A stretch of DNA of 40,147 nucleotides from Streptomyces olivochromogenes (GCF_021538895.1 NZ_JADDRL010000088.1:1-40147); one strand, 5' to 3'; numbered from the stretch's first letter, positions 25,666 to 34,732 are shown. The notes: generated from the sequence alone by a model not told the origin. Numbers and translations are program-made.

Positions 25666-27561
25666 ATGACGGTTCCGTACAAGATGGAGTTTGACCCGGC
25701 CACGATCAAGCACCTCGGGGTGCAGATGTACTCGACTCTCCCGCCGGTCATCTCCGAACTCATCGCAAATGCTTGGGACGCTGGGGCCAGCAGGGTCGAG
25801 ATTCATATTCCTGAATCAAGGGTGACTGATGATTCCGTCATCATTGCGCAGGATGATGGGGATGGAATGAGCGATGAGGAAATCAGGCAGGGATACCTCC
25901 TCGTAGGGCGCGATCGTCGAAAGGTGGAAGGGCGGAGTCAACGTGTCAAGGCGCCGTTCCGCAGGTACATGGGTCGCAAGGGACTGGGTAAGTTCTCCGG
26001 ATTCGGCATAGCGCGAGAGATAGAAGTAGAAAGTAGCAATGGCCTTTCGGTGTCCAGATTCGTAATGAACTACGACGAACTTGAGGATGCCGCCAAGGAT
26101 CGAGTCGCGCAGTTCGATCCGATGGCACCTTCCGGCAGAGTTGCCAGGGGTACGCGAATCACACTCCGACGGATCGAAAAATTTCGGAAGCGTGCCGTTT
26201 CTGTACCGTCTCTCAGACGGCATATTGCGCGCAGGTTCGCCATCATTGACGACAATTTCCAGGTTGTGATCAATGGCAGTCCAATTACGCATCAAGAACG
26301 TGACCTGAAGCCCTTGCTCGCCCGAGACGTGAACAGTGATCCATATATCTGGGAGTTCGACGAAGAAATATCCCCAGGGACTGGATGGCGAGTCACTGGA
26401 TGGATAGGCGCGCTTTCTCATTCCAGTAACGTTGATGATGGAATTCAGCGCGGTGTTTCGGTCATGGCGCGAGGGAAGCTGGTGCAGGAACCGTTCTGGT
26501 TCGATGCTAACACAGGCCAGCAGTACGCTCTCGCCTACCTCATCGGCGAGCTTACCGCTGACTTTGTCGACGAGGAAGAAGACACTGTAGGTACGGCGCG
26601 AAACTCACTTGTTTGGGATACAGAAAGCAATATCGCGCTGATGGAGTGGGGCAGGCGCCAAATCAACCGTGTATCTCGCGACTGGTCCGAGAAGCGTCGC
26701 TATGACAAGCTCAAGCAGTTGGACACAGAGCCTGTCTATCAGGAGTTTCTCAAGGCTACCGCCGGCTCTGAGCACAAGAGATCTCGTCGAGTGGTCGATA
26801 AACTAATTCAAACGGCTGTCGGCAGCAATTTGGTCGGGCGCGACGACGAAGCTCAGAACATCTTGAAGTCGTGCATAGATTTCTTGGAGTTTGACGCCTT
26901 CTGGGAGATTGCCGAAGAATTGGGTGAAGCGGAGTTCAAGGATCCTGCTCAGTTGATCTCACTGTTTCGTGAGTGGGAGATAGTCGAAGCGAAGGAGATG
27001 GCAAAGGTCACGAGAGGTCGAATTGCAACGATTGAGAAACTGGAGAAGATGATCATTAATAATGCTCTCGAGGTACCAGATCTCCATAATTTCTTCAAAG
27101 AATTTCCTTGGGCTCTCGATCCACGATGGCATCTGGTTGCAGACGAGGTTCGATACAGCCAACTACTCCGCGAGCATTTTCCGGAATCCGAGGCGCCGGA
27201 ATCCGACAGGAGGATCGATTTTCTCTGCGTTGCAGAGGGGGATACGCTAGTAGTGGTGGAGATCAAGCGGCCTCACTCCGTGGCGCGGCGTCGAGAGTTG
27301 GAGCAGATCCGGGAATATATTGCATATCTCCGAGGGCTCTTCCGGCGGTCCACTGACGATTCATATCGCCCCAGCCACGTCATCGGCTATCTCTTCTGTG
27401 GGTCGGTTAGTGACGACCCAATGGTTGCCGAGGAGATGGAAATGCTTCGAGCGACGCAGGTTTACGTTCGCCAGTACTCGGATCTTCTCGGCATGGTCAA
27501 GAGGAGTCATGGAGAGTTTCTAGCGCGGTATGAATCCCTGAAGAAGGTCTCACGGCCGTAG
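25666..27561 (+). CDS. GHKL ATPase fused to a Shedu-like PD-(D/E)XK nuclease
   Basis: A 631-residue probable defence protein. The N-terminal GHKL/Bergerat ATPase has the N box ELIANAWDA (Glu31, Asn35, Asp38), G1 box DDGDGM (63-68) and G2 box GRKGLGKFSGFG (103-114). This is the layout of MORC/Hsp90-like enzymes that clamp in an ATP-dependent way. A long middle region (about 200-480) is helical. The C-terminus carries RIDFLCV...VVVEIKRP (Asp518, Glu532, Lys534), the PD-(D/E)XK core of the Shedu SduA (DUF4263) nuclease. Codon use is clearly less GC-rich than all neighbours, which points to recent transfer. It converges on the methyltransferase operon. ATP-gated DNA cleavage is inferred. Confidence 0.85.
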   Translation: MTVPYKMEFDPATIKHLGVQMYSTLPPVISELIANAWDAGASRVEIHIPESRVTDDSVIIAQDDGDGMSDEEIRQGYLLVGRDRRKVEGRSQRVKAPFRRYMGRKGLGKFSGFGIAREIEVESSNGLSVSRFVMNYDELEDAAKDRVAQFDPMAPSGRVARGTRITLRRIEKFRKRAVSVPSLRRHIARRFAIIDDNFQVVINGSPITHQERDLKPLLARDVNSDPYIWEFDEEISPGTGWRVTGWIGALSHSSNVDDGIQRGVSVMARGKLVQEPFWFDANTGQQYALAYLIGELTADFVDEEEDTVGTARNSLVWDTESNIALMEWGRRQINRVSRDWSEKRRYDKLKQLDTEPVYQEFLKATAGSEHKRSRRVVDKLIQTAVGSNLVGRDDEAQNILKSCIDFLEFDAFWEIAEELGEAEFKDPAQLISLFREWEIVEAKEMAKVTRGRIATIEKLEKMIINNALEVPDLHNFFKEFPWALDPRWHLVADEVRYSQLLREHFPESEAPESDRRIDFLCVAEGDTLVVVEIKRPHSVARRRELEQIREYIAYLRGLFRRSTDDSYRPSHVIGYLFCGSVSDDPMVAEEMEMLRATQVYVRQYSDLLGMVKRSHGEFLARYESLKKVSRP

Positions 27562-27577
27562 CTCTACTGCTGACGTA

Positions 27578-27607
27578 GGGAGCTGGGGAGATTATTCCCC
27601 AGCTCCC
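27578..27607. terminator. Bidirectional terminator between the GHKL-Shedu gene and the MTase operon
   Basis: A perfect 12-bp stem (27578-27589 with 27596-27607) and a GATTAT loop sit between the two convergent stops. It is suited to end transcription from both sides. Confidence 0.8.
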
Positions 27608-27637
27608 TTGTGTAGACAAGCGGCAGGGTGTGCCGAA

Positions 27638-28981
27638 TCAGTCGCGCAGGTAGGCGTAAATCGCCGCAGCGATGGCCCTTCCCAAGGGAATGGGCACGGC
27701 ATTGCCGATCTGCGTGGCGATCTCTGTCTTTGTGCCGCACCAGCGGAACTCGACAGGGAATCCCTGTATGCGGGCGGCCTCGAAGTGCGTGATGGGTCGA
27801 TCTTCTGACGGGTGAAGATAGCGACCTTTCTCCGGCTTGAAGAACTCGGTTCGGATGGTCACCGACGGTTCGCCGAGGCGAAGTCGACCCATGACATCCC
27901 CGGTACCGGAATTATGCTTGTCCCAACTCGCGGTCGAAAGGTATTCGACGGGCGTCCTCACGCCAGGAGGGTTTGGTGTGGTGAAGTATTTGAAGTCACC
28001 AAATTCATCCTGGGTGTACCACCAGCCGCTGAGGTGCTTGCGATTTCCGCCGGGAGGGATGTGGTGGTAGCGGGCGAGGGAAACGGTTTCCGGGTTTCGG
28101 CCGAAGTGAAGATTTTCGGTGCTGAAAATACCGGGAAGGTCGCCATCCAGTTCCGGGACGAACCGTTTGGTGTCCGGGAGATCTTCGAGTGTGCGCTTGG
28201 ACGACTCTCGGAAGAGGTCATCCACGGTCTCCCAGTACGAGATCCCCGCGTCTACGCCGTCAATTGGTCTGGTCTCCGCGACCGATCCTTTCGGGCGGCG
28301 GAAGTGTGACTTGACGGGATAGGTCATCGCGCGACCATTTTCGATGTCGCGGCGAACGCCGATGACGATGGCCCTGCGGCGAGCCTGAGCGGCGCCGTAG
28401 TCCGCGGAGTTGAGGAGGTACCGGTTGTTCTTCACCTCCTCGGAGTCGGTGAGCTCATGCCCAGGAGGATCGACGAGCCGGTACTCGGCGAGTTTCCCTC
28501 CTTGCTTCACTTCATTGAGAAGGTTTTGAAATTCATCCGACTTCAGGAAGCGGTCCACATTTTCGATGACGAAAACCTTTGGGCGGATCTTCGCCACGAT
28601 CCGAACGTATTCCTCCCAGAGGCGGTTGCGCTCGGTTCCCTTTTTCACGCGGTTCAAGGCCGAGAAACCCTGGCACGGAGGGCCCCCGACGACGACGTCC
28701 GCGTGCAGCGCCTCCGGAGTAGGCTCCCAGTCCTCGATGTCCCCGACATGCACACGTGCCGCCGGCGCCCGCCTGTCCTTGCGGAGCTCGCCGAAGTTCA
28801 CAGCGTATGTGGCTGCAGCGGCACGGTTGTGTTCAACGGCCGCGATGCTGTGAAAGACAGGTCCCGCGCCGTGCTTCCCTGTCGGGCGGAACTCGTGGAA
28901 CCCCTGGGTGAAGCCCCCGCAGCCGCTGAAGAGGTCCACGACGGTGACGGGTTCGGGGGTGACGGAACGGGGCGTGAGCAT
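27638..28981 (-). CDS. DNA (cytosine-5-)-methyltransferase, intact catalytic motifs
   Basis: A 447-residue C5-cytosine methyltransferase. SAM motif I is VDLFSGCGGFTQGF (15-28), and motif IV with the catalytic Cys103 is VVGGPPCQGFSALN. Motif VI is FVIENVDRF (about 137-145), motif VIII is QARRRAIVIGV, and motifs IX/X end in QIGNAVPIPLGRAI, with a target recognition region in between (about 270-390). All essential residues are present, so it should be active. It is the last gene of the defence operon, 9 nt after the DUF6339-MTase fusion. Methylation probably marks self DNA for the Z1/GHKL/nuclease genes, and the nearby Vsr gene fits a 5mC maker. The recognition sequence is unknown. Confidence 0.95.
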   Translation of the reverse strand: MLTPRSVTPEPVTVVDLFSGCGGFTQGFHEFRPTGKHGAGPVFHSIAAVEHNRAAAATYAVNFGELRKDRRAPAARVHVGDIEDWEPTPEALHADVVVGGPPCQGFSALNRVKKGTERNRLWEEYVRIVAKIRPKVFVIENVDRFLKSDEFQNLLNEVKQGGKLAEYRLVDPPGHELTDSEEVKNNRYLLNSADYGAAQARRRAIVIGVRRDIENGRAMTYPVKSHFRRPKGSVAETRPIDGVDAGISYWETVDDLFRESSKRTLEDLPDTKRFVPELDGDLPGIFSTENLHFGRNPETVSLARYHHIPPGGNRKHLSGWWYTQDEFGDFKYFTTPNPPGVRTPVEYLSTASWDKHNSGTGDVMGRLRLGEPSVTIRTEFFKPEKGRYLHPSEDRPITHFEAARIQGFPVEFRWCGTKTEIATQIGNAVPIPLGRAIAAAIYAYLRD

Positions 28982-28990
28982 AGGGCGATC

Positions 28991-30829
28991 TTAGCTTCGG
29001 AGTGCGGTTGCGATGGCCTGGCCGACGGCAGCTGCGAGCGGAGGCGGCATGGCGTGGCCGACTTGACGATACCTGGAGGTCTTGCCGCCGAAGAGCTTCC
29101 AATGATCCGGGAAGGCCTGGATCGTCGCTGCCTGTTCCACGGTCAACTTGGGCATTTCGTCCTGAGGGAAGTCGGTCCCAGGAGGCTCGTCCCCAAGGCT
29201 GTTGCCGTTGACTCCGAGCGCTGCCCACGCCTTCTTGCTGCCCGTAGGGCCGAGGTCGGCTCCACCTCTGCGGTCGGAGCCACCGACGAGGGCCGGAGCG
29301 ATTCGGTCGGCGTTCTTGATCCAACGTTCGGCGCCGGGCCAACCATCTGCAGACATGGACGGGCCGAGAGCCTCTCCCACGGTCGGCGGTGGTTGGTCGT
29401 TCGGTGCGGGCCAGGCGAAGCGTCCGAAATATGGATCCCGCAGAGCGACGAGAAAGCCACTCTTCCGATTTTGTGGGACGCCGAAGTCCGAAGCGTTCAG
29501 GATCTTCCAACTGGTGCGGAAGCCGGCGTGGTGCAGCTCGCGGTCGATCCAGGCGCGGTCCGCAGAAAATTCCGGGCCGTCGACAAGGTCGGGGACGTTC
29601 TCGAAGAGAACGGCTTTCGTTCTCACGTCGCACGCCAGGGTGATCGCGGCCCGCAGGACTCTGCGTTCCTCCGTGTCCTCCGCCCGCCCGACTGTCGCCG
29701 ACGATTTCACGCGTGGCAGCCCGCCGCTGACGAGATCGACTTCTGTGGCCTCGGGGCGCATGCTCGGGCTGAATTGAACCACGTCCATGCACACGACGTC
29801 CCAAGCAGGTCGATTGAGGTCGATCGAGAAACAGGCATCCGCCTTGCTGTCGATGAGTAGCACGGGGTCGAATCCCGCTCGTTCGAGGCCGAGCGCCTGC
29901 CCTCCTGCTCCTGCGCAGATCTCCAGGGACCTGAATCGTCGCACTTCGACGGGCGCCGACGGTGTTCCCTGAGAGGTCGACGACTGCTCGCCGGGGGATA
30001 CGAGAACGGGAGCCGCTTCGACGGGGCCAGAGGTAACCACTGGACCCGGAGCAAATGGGGAATTCGACATGGGCCTTGGGCGCTGGGCCTCTACCGACTC
30101 TTGGGCGACCGCGCGCAACTCGGCATCGAGAGCGTGCTCCCGGATTCCGTCGAACAGCACGAACGGGGCGAGGCGGAGCAGTCGCTTGAGGAAGTCACGC
30201 AGGGTCTCGCGCTCGTTCAGACCCTTCAGATCGAGATCTTTCCAGACCCGCAGGATGGCCCTCACCAAGTGAGGACTTCCGCCCAGCGCGACACGGCGCG
30301 CGTAGATCTGGTCGAACGCAGCCTCACCGAGGATCTCAAGAGCGCGGTAGGGCTCCTCCTCCTCGGGCGCTCGCACGAGCTGTGCCCGCCACCAGAGACG
30401 ACCGAATACGTGCCGGGTGAGGTCGGTGCCCAGAACCCGGTCCTTGGGCGGTTGCGGATAGCGCCAGAACGCGACATCTGGAAGGACGACGAGTGCCAGG
30501 AAGGCCCAGACGTCGCGGGATGCGGCTTCGGCGGGCACCATGCCCATCTCGCCATGCAGCAGCGCAGCCAGGCGAAGGTCGAAGTCGGCATTGCGCGCAC
30601 GGTCGGAGTCGTCGGGGTATCCGGCACGCTTCGCGAGATCCAGCACGCCGTCCCGTAGTTCACGGAGCCGGCCGGAGGGAATCCGGTCACCGCCCGTGGC
30701 CACGTACACGGCCGAGTCGTGGGTGAGGGCGACACGTCGGGACAGATCGGTCGGTGCGAGGTGCCGGTACTCCTCGAAGAGGGGCCGTGCCTGTTCGGCG
30801 AGGAGTCGAGGGTAGAGAAAGCTCATCAT
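28991..30829 (-). CDS. DUF6339 domain fused to a cytosine-MTase fold lacking the catalytic Cys
   Basis: A 612-residue fusion. Residues 1-245 match the helical DUF6339 domain that accompanies Z1/GHKL defence operons. Residues 250-298 are a Ser/Pro-rich linker, and 299-612 form a C5-methyltransferase fold. SAM motif I (SLEICAGAGGQALGL, 301-315), motif VI (LFENVPDLV, about 408-416), motif VIII (QNRKSGFLVALR) and motif X (QVGHAMPPPLA) are present. Motif IV reads DLVSGGLPRVKSSATVG, with Arg373 where the catalytic Cys of PCQ should be. Methyl transfer by the normal mechanism is therefore not expected. It may bind target DNA, or bind SAM as a sensor, or partner the active enzyme. Its start overlaps the upstream stop (ATGATGA). 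Confidence 0.85.
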   Translation of the reverse strand: MMSFLYPRLLAEQARPLFEEYRHLAPTDLSRRVALTHDSAVYVATGGDRIPSGRLRELRDGVLDLAKRAGYPDDSDRARNADFDLRLAALLHGEMGMVPAEAASRDVWAFLALVVLPDVAFWRYPQPPKDRVLGTDLTRHVFGRLWWRAQLVRAPEEEEPYRALEILGEAAFDQIYARRVALGGSPHLVRAILRVWKDLDLKGLNERETLRDFLKRLLRLAPFVLFDGIREHALDAELRAVAQESVEAQRPRPMSNSPFAPGPVVTSGPVEAAPVLVSPGEQSSTSQGTPSAPVEVRRFRSLEICAGAGGQALGLERAGFDPVLLIDSKADACFSIDLNRPAWDVVCMDVVQFSPSMRPEATEVDLVSGGLPRVKSSATVGRAEDTEERRVLRAAITLACDVRTKAVLFENVPDLVDGPEFSADRAWIDRELHHAGFRTSWKILNASDFGVPQNRKSGFLVALRDPYFGRFAWPAPNDQPPPTVGEALGPSMSADGWPGAERWIKNADRIAPALVGGSDRRGGADLGPTGSKKAWAALGVNGNSLGDEPPGTDFPQDEMPKLTVEQAATIQAFPDHWKLFGGKTSRYRQVGHAMPPPLAAAVGQAIATALRS

Positions 30830-31722
30830 GACACCTCGAAGATCTTGACGGCCGCCTGCAAGTCGGACGAGAACAGGGCCGGCGACTGCCGGTGACGGAG
30901 GCGTATGTCGGTGATCGACTGCCCCGGGAACAGTTGGTCGAACAGGCTCAGCAGGGTGGCGCCCAGTGAACCGTCGGGGAAGTCCGCGTCCTCGACGAAC
31001 TCATCGTGTGCAAGAGCGTGCTCGACCATGACCCGGGCAGCATCCGCGTACACCGCCGACAGAACGATTCGGTCCACTGGGCGAGGCTTGCCCGCATTCT
31101 GAAATGCGGTCGCAGTGACCGTGTTCTGCTCGTTGACGAGGAGCAGGAGAGCTCCCATGGTGGCGCTTTCCAGGCCTCCGCTGATTTGCAGGTGCCAGGC
31201 AGCGTGCTCCGGGAACGACGTTCGCGCGAAGTCGATCACGGCCATCGGGAATTGAGGGGCATCGCCCTGTAGGCGCAGAGATTCGCGGTCGCTCCACAGT
31301 ACGGACCCTGCTCGCCTCGGCGAGGAAGCTCGTGCGTCGTTCAGGCGCTCGGCGAGCACGAGCGCGGTGTCCAGCAGCAACAGGCCACCGAGGTCGGCAC
31401 CGCGCAACCGTACGTCGACTTCGACTGTGCTCGTGCCACTCTCGGACAGGCGCACGTGCCGGGCAGGGCCGCTGAGGTTGGAACCTGTGGCGGTCCAGAC
31501 GACCGACAGCATGAGTGCAGTATTCGCCGCCAGCCCCGTCTGTTGCCGGACCCGGTCCAGGTCGACTCGGAGGACCCTGCGTACATGCACGTCCATTTGG
31601 TAGTCCCAGTCGGGCAAGGCCTCGGGCAGAGCCACCTCGCCGTCCTCGACCACCAGGCGCCAGGGTCCCGGTGTCACCACGTCCTCGGTCGGGGTGCGGT
31701 ACGGCAGTACGCGTCGTGTCAT
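30826..31722 (-). CDS. Unrecognised protein of the Z1/GHKL defence operon
   Basis: A 298-residue soluble protein that I cannot place in a family. It begins MTRRVLPYRTPTEDVVTPGPW, has a beta-rich first half (VHVRRVLRVDLDRVRQQTG, VEVDVRLRGADLGGLLLLDT) and an alpha/beta second half (HLQISGGLESATMGALLLLV, VLSAVYADAARVMVEHAL, LLSLFDQLFPGQSITDIRL). No nuclease, ATPase or methylase motif is seen. Both ends overlap neighbours by 4 nt (ATGA), so it is translationally coupled to the GHKL ATPase upstream and the MTase fusion downstream. It probably corresponds to the small uncharacterised DUF subunit found in Mza-type operons, with an adaptor role inferred. Confidence 0.85.
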   Translation of the reverse strand: MTRRVLPYRTPTEDVVTPGPWRLVVEDGEVALPEALPDWDYQMDVHVRRVLRVDLDRVRQQTGLAANTALMLSVVWTATGSNLSGPARHVRLSESGTSTVEVDVRLRGADLGGLLLLDTALVLAERLNDARASSPRRAGSVLWSDRESLRLQGDAPQFPMAVIDFARTSFPEHAAWHLQISGGLESATMGALLLLVNEQNTVTATAFQNAGKPRPVDRIVLSAVYADAARVMVEHALAHDEFVEDADFPDGSLGATLLSLFDQLFPGQSITDIRLRHRQSPALFSSDLQAAVKIFEVS

Positions 31723-33710
31723 GAAGTCCGCACCGCCTCTACCTTGATGCCGATTTCGGTCATGGTGTCCGGAGCCGGCCGTACCACGGCACGCCAGACG
31801 GACTCGCCGCCCTCGACCACCTGCGGATCGGAGGTGTGGAGCAGTCCGGTTTCGTCCTCCCAGCCGATCAGTACGGGCATACTCGCCCCGATGGGAGGAT
31901 CGGTCTCCCGCCCGCCGGCGCCGGGCAGGGTAACCGCGAGGTCGATGCGTACGCGCTGCGGGCCGGGTACGGGAAGTCGGAACTCCTGCACGAGCACGGC
32001 GGTGTCTCCGCGGTCGTCGTAGTACGGATCGCCGACGTACTGCACTCGGGGACGGCGACGTGGAATGTCCTGGGAGCCTCCTGCCGATGTTCCTGTGACC
32101 GGTTGACCGGGCCCGCCGAAGTCCTCGCTGGGTTGGGTGTCTTGGAAGCCGGTCCGGTCGGCCAACCGCGTCGCCGCCCGTCGACCGTCGGCGATCCGGT
32201 GCGTGGCGATGTCCTCGTCGTCGGTCGTCCTGGACGCATTTACGGCGGTGCTGCCCGGTTTGGAATAGGCGGTGGCCCCACCGATGCCCCAAGCTCCGCC
32301 GACCAAACCGGAAAAGAGCGAACTGGCCGCGCCCAGAGCGACATTGCTGGCGCCGGGTCGTGCAGTGCCACTCAAGGAGAGCAACTGTTCCAAAGCTTCG
32401 CCGATACGCCGGAACGTGGTCTGTACGTAGGTACTCTCCGGCCTGTCGAGGGAATGCGGATTCCAGGCGTCGTGCGTGGGCGGCTCGGCCTTGGCGTAGA
32501 CGTCGTCCATGGCTTCGTCGGCCCTGAACACTCCGGCGTAGCCCTGATTGGCGCTCGGTGGTTTGGGCCCGGGGTGATAGGTGACGACAAGCTCCGCAGG
32601 TCGCATCAAACAGACGTGATGGATCAGGTCCTCGATGTCCAGCATGCGCGACGCACGGGAGGGCTCCAGCGGGGGCATGACGCGCTTCACGAGGCCGAGT
32701 CGGCCAAGGTGCTGCTTGGGCTTGTGGCACTCCAGATCGCTGCCGTTCGGACCCTCCATCGCTTCGTAGGCCGCGACGAACATATTGAGGGGACGCGTGG
32801 TGCGCAGGTCGGGTACCGGGTGCTGCACCCCGTCGTAGGCCACGGAGAACCGCATGGCAGGTGGTTTGCCCGCGGTGGAGATCATTTTGGGCCACAGGTG
32901 CCAGGCGATGGTGTCGCCCAGATATTCGGCCGCGTTCGCGGGCTCGAGGTCGTCCAGATTCGGGTCGACGACGACAACCGTCGTTCCGGTCTCCTCCGGA
33001 CCGAACGACTTGAGACCGAGGCGCTGGGCCACGGCATCCGCCTCTACACCCACCAGCGGCTCGACCACCTCGCCCGACGTGTCGCCCCACCAGTGCCTAC
33101 CGGTGTAACGGCGATTGCCGTCGGAATCCGAGGGCACGTAGCTTTTCCAGAGCGTGCAGCCGATGAGTCGGGTTTCGTGTCCGCCCCGCGCAGTGCGGCA
33201 GCGGGAATGGACGATGACGGTCCCGGGCTTGGACAGCAGGTAGAAAATGCCCTTTCCAAAACCGTAGGTGCCGCCCCCGAGCGCCGTGTCGCGTGGTTCA
33301 CCGATGTTGCGGATGAAGGAGACGAAGTCACGGTCGGGGCCCACGGCGTTGTCCGCTCGCGTCGGGCCTCCGAGCCCGCGGGTGCCGCGATCGGACACGG
33401 ACAGAACGCGGACCGAGCCCCGCTTGAGTGTGTTGCGAAGCGGAAAGTCTTCGGCGTTTTGGGGTGCCCCTGCCAGCAGAAGCTCTCGCCACACGCCTGC
33501 GTGGGCCGGTCCAACGGTCCACATGTCGATGCGATAGTCCACAGGTACCGAGGACTTCTCGAGCCGGGCATCCCAACTGTTCTGGGCCGACTCCCGCACC
33601 AGGATGGTGAGCAGATCGAGCTCGGGCCGTCCGAGCTGATTGCGAATGCCCTCGGCGGCGCTTGCGCCCTCCGGAGGGTAGGGCTGGGAGAACCAGCGGG
33701 GCTCCGTCAC
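31719..33710 (-). CDS. GHKL (MutL/MORC-like) ATPase of the defence operon
   Basis: A 663-residue protein with an N-terminal Bergerat-fold ATPase. The N box is LVRESAQNSWDA (Glu40, Asn44, Asp47), the G1-like box is VSDRGTRGL (105-113), and the G2 lid is GGGTYGFGKGIFYL (145-158). A MutL-type transducer region follows (about 190-400). The C-terminal third (about 440-663) contains a Ser/Thr/Gly-rich linker and a beta-rich domain (VQYVGDPYYDD, VRIDLAVTLPG). In MutL-Z1 defence operons such ATPases are proposed to clamp DNA and coordinate the helicase and nuclease. It shares 4-nt overlaps with the DUF4420 gene and the unknown gene. Confidence 0.87.
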   Translation of the reverse strand: MTEPRWFSQPYPPEGASAAEGIRNQLGRPELDLLTILVRESAQNSWDARLEKSSVPVDYRIDMWTVGPAHAGVWRELLLAGAPQNAEDFPLRNTLKRGSVRVLSVSDRGTRGLGGPTRADNAVGPDRDFVSFIRNIGEPRDTALGGGTYGFGKGIFYLLSKPGTVIVHSRCRTARGGHETRLIGCTLWKSYVPSDSDGNRRYTGRHWWGDTSGEVVEPLVGVEADAVAQRLGLKSFGPEETGTTVVVVDPNLDDLEPANAAEYLGDTIAWHLWPKMISTAGKPPAMRFSVAYDGVQHPVPDLRTTRPLNMFVAAYEAMEGPNGSDLECHKPKQHLGRLGLVKRVMPPLEPSRASRMLDIEDLIHHVCLMRPAELVVTYHPGPKPPSANQGYAGVFRADEAMDDVYAKAEPPTHDAWNPHSLDRPESTYVQTTFRRIGEALEQLLSLSGTARPGASNVALGAASSLFSGLVGGAWGIGGATAYSKPGSTAVNASRTTDDEDIATHRIADGRRAATRLADRTGFQDTQPSEDFGGPGQPVTGTSAGGSQDIPRRRPRVQYVGDPYYDDRGDTAVLVQEFRLPVPGPQRVRIDLAVTLPGAGGRETDPPIGASMPVLIGWEDETGLLHTSDPQVVEGGESVWRAVVRPAPDTMTEIGIKVEAVRTS

Positions 33711-34732
33711 GCGGACTCCTGGATCATGCGGTCGATCATTCGGGACACCACGTCGGGCGCCATGTGGACCGGAGACTCACCGGACAGGTCGATGGTGTAC
33801 TCGACGTCGAGAACGGAAATCGGCACGCCTGCTGCGGCCAGAGCCCGATTGGTCAACGCGGGAAAGTCGGGGGTCACCTCGTACCAGCGCTGTTCATCGA
33901 CGACGAAGCGCACATCCCGGTATCGCTCGGCATCGACGGGCCGGTAACCGGCCTGTGCGAGAAGTTCGATGAGGGCGCTTTCGTCGTCACAGGACCGCAG
34001 CGTCCGTTCGAGCAACTCCAGGAAGCCGAGTCCCGAACCGCCCGAGAAGGTGCGGTGCAGGCCGAACCAAGCCAGGCAGAGCGTTCCATCCTGTGGGGCT
34101 TCAAGCTGATCGAGGCCATGAACCCGTGGCCTTCGACCTTCACCCTTGGCGCCCGTCTTCACCTCCACAGCGAGACTTCCGGTGGTGAAGTCGTGATGGT
34201 GACCGTCCGGCCCACGCCAGAGGCGATATGCGCTGGAGTCCAACTGAAGGAGCCGTTCGAGCACCAGCAGTTCCCCGAAGAGACCGGCGAGCTGCTCCGG
34301 ACCCAGCACGGCTCTGTGTGGTTGGAACAGAGCCTTCCACCGGTCAATGACTCCATAGAGCGCCTTCACCGGGTTTTTCGGCAGCTTCCCCGTCGCATCC
34401 AGTATGTCCGCGCACAGTTCCGTGAACAGGTCGTTCAGGTCCGTACGCAGGCAGGCGAGATCGGCGTACGTCTGGTACGTCTCCTCGTCCTCCAGAGGGC
34501 GCTTGCTCAGGTGAAGGACCGGGCCGTCCAGGCCGGAACGAATCTTCAGATGCGAGTGCACGGGTACAAGCACGTGACGGAACCCGTCGTGGTCGACCGC
34601 TGCAACCAGGGCACCTTGTTCGGTCACCACCGGAAGCTGTGAAACGCGGAGACGACGTTCTCCGCTGGTCGGTTCTGCTTCGAGCGCGGCCCAGTGCTCT
34701 TCAGCGACCTCGCGGAAGGTGCCGTCGCTCAT
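33707..34732 (-). CDS. DUF4420 PD-(D/E)XK nuclease of the defence operon
   Basis: A 341-residue protein of the DUF4420 PD-(D/E)XK family. The core reads LAGLFGELLVLERLL (Glu154), HHHDFTTGSLAVEVKTG (Asp181, Glu190, Lys192). This is the full E-D-ExK catalytic set expected of a restriction-type endonuclease, so it is the likely DNA-cutting subunit paired with the Z1 and GHKL ATPases. The N-terminal ~130 residues form a beta-rich domain (LVAAVDHDGFRHVLVPVHS). The start overlaps the Z1 stop by ATGA, and the stop overlaps the GHKL start. Confidence 0.9.
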   Translation of the reverse strand: MSDGTFREVAEEHWAALEAEPTSGERRLRVSQLPVVTEQGALVAAVDHDGFRHVLVPVHSHLKIRSGLDGPVLHLSKRPLEDEETYQTYADLACLRTDLNDLFTELCADILDATGKLPKNPVKALYGVIDRWKALFQPHRAVLGPEQLAGLFGELLVLERLLQLDSSAYRLWRGPDGHHHDFTTGSLAVEVKTGAKGEGRRPRVHGLDQLEAPQDGTLCLAWFGLHRTFSGGSGLGFLELLERTLRSCDDESALIELLAQAGYRPVDAERYRDVRFVVDEQRWYEVTPDFPALTNRALAAAGVPISVLDVEYTIDLSGESPVHMAPDVVSRMIDRMIQESA

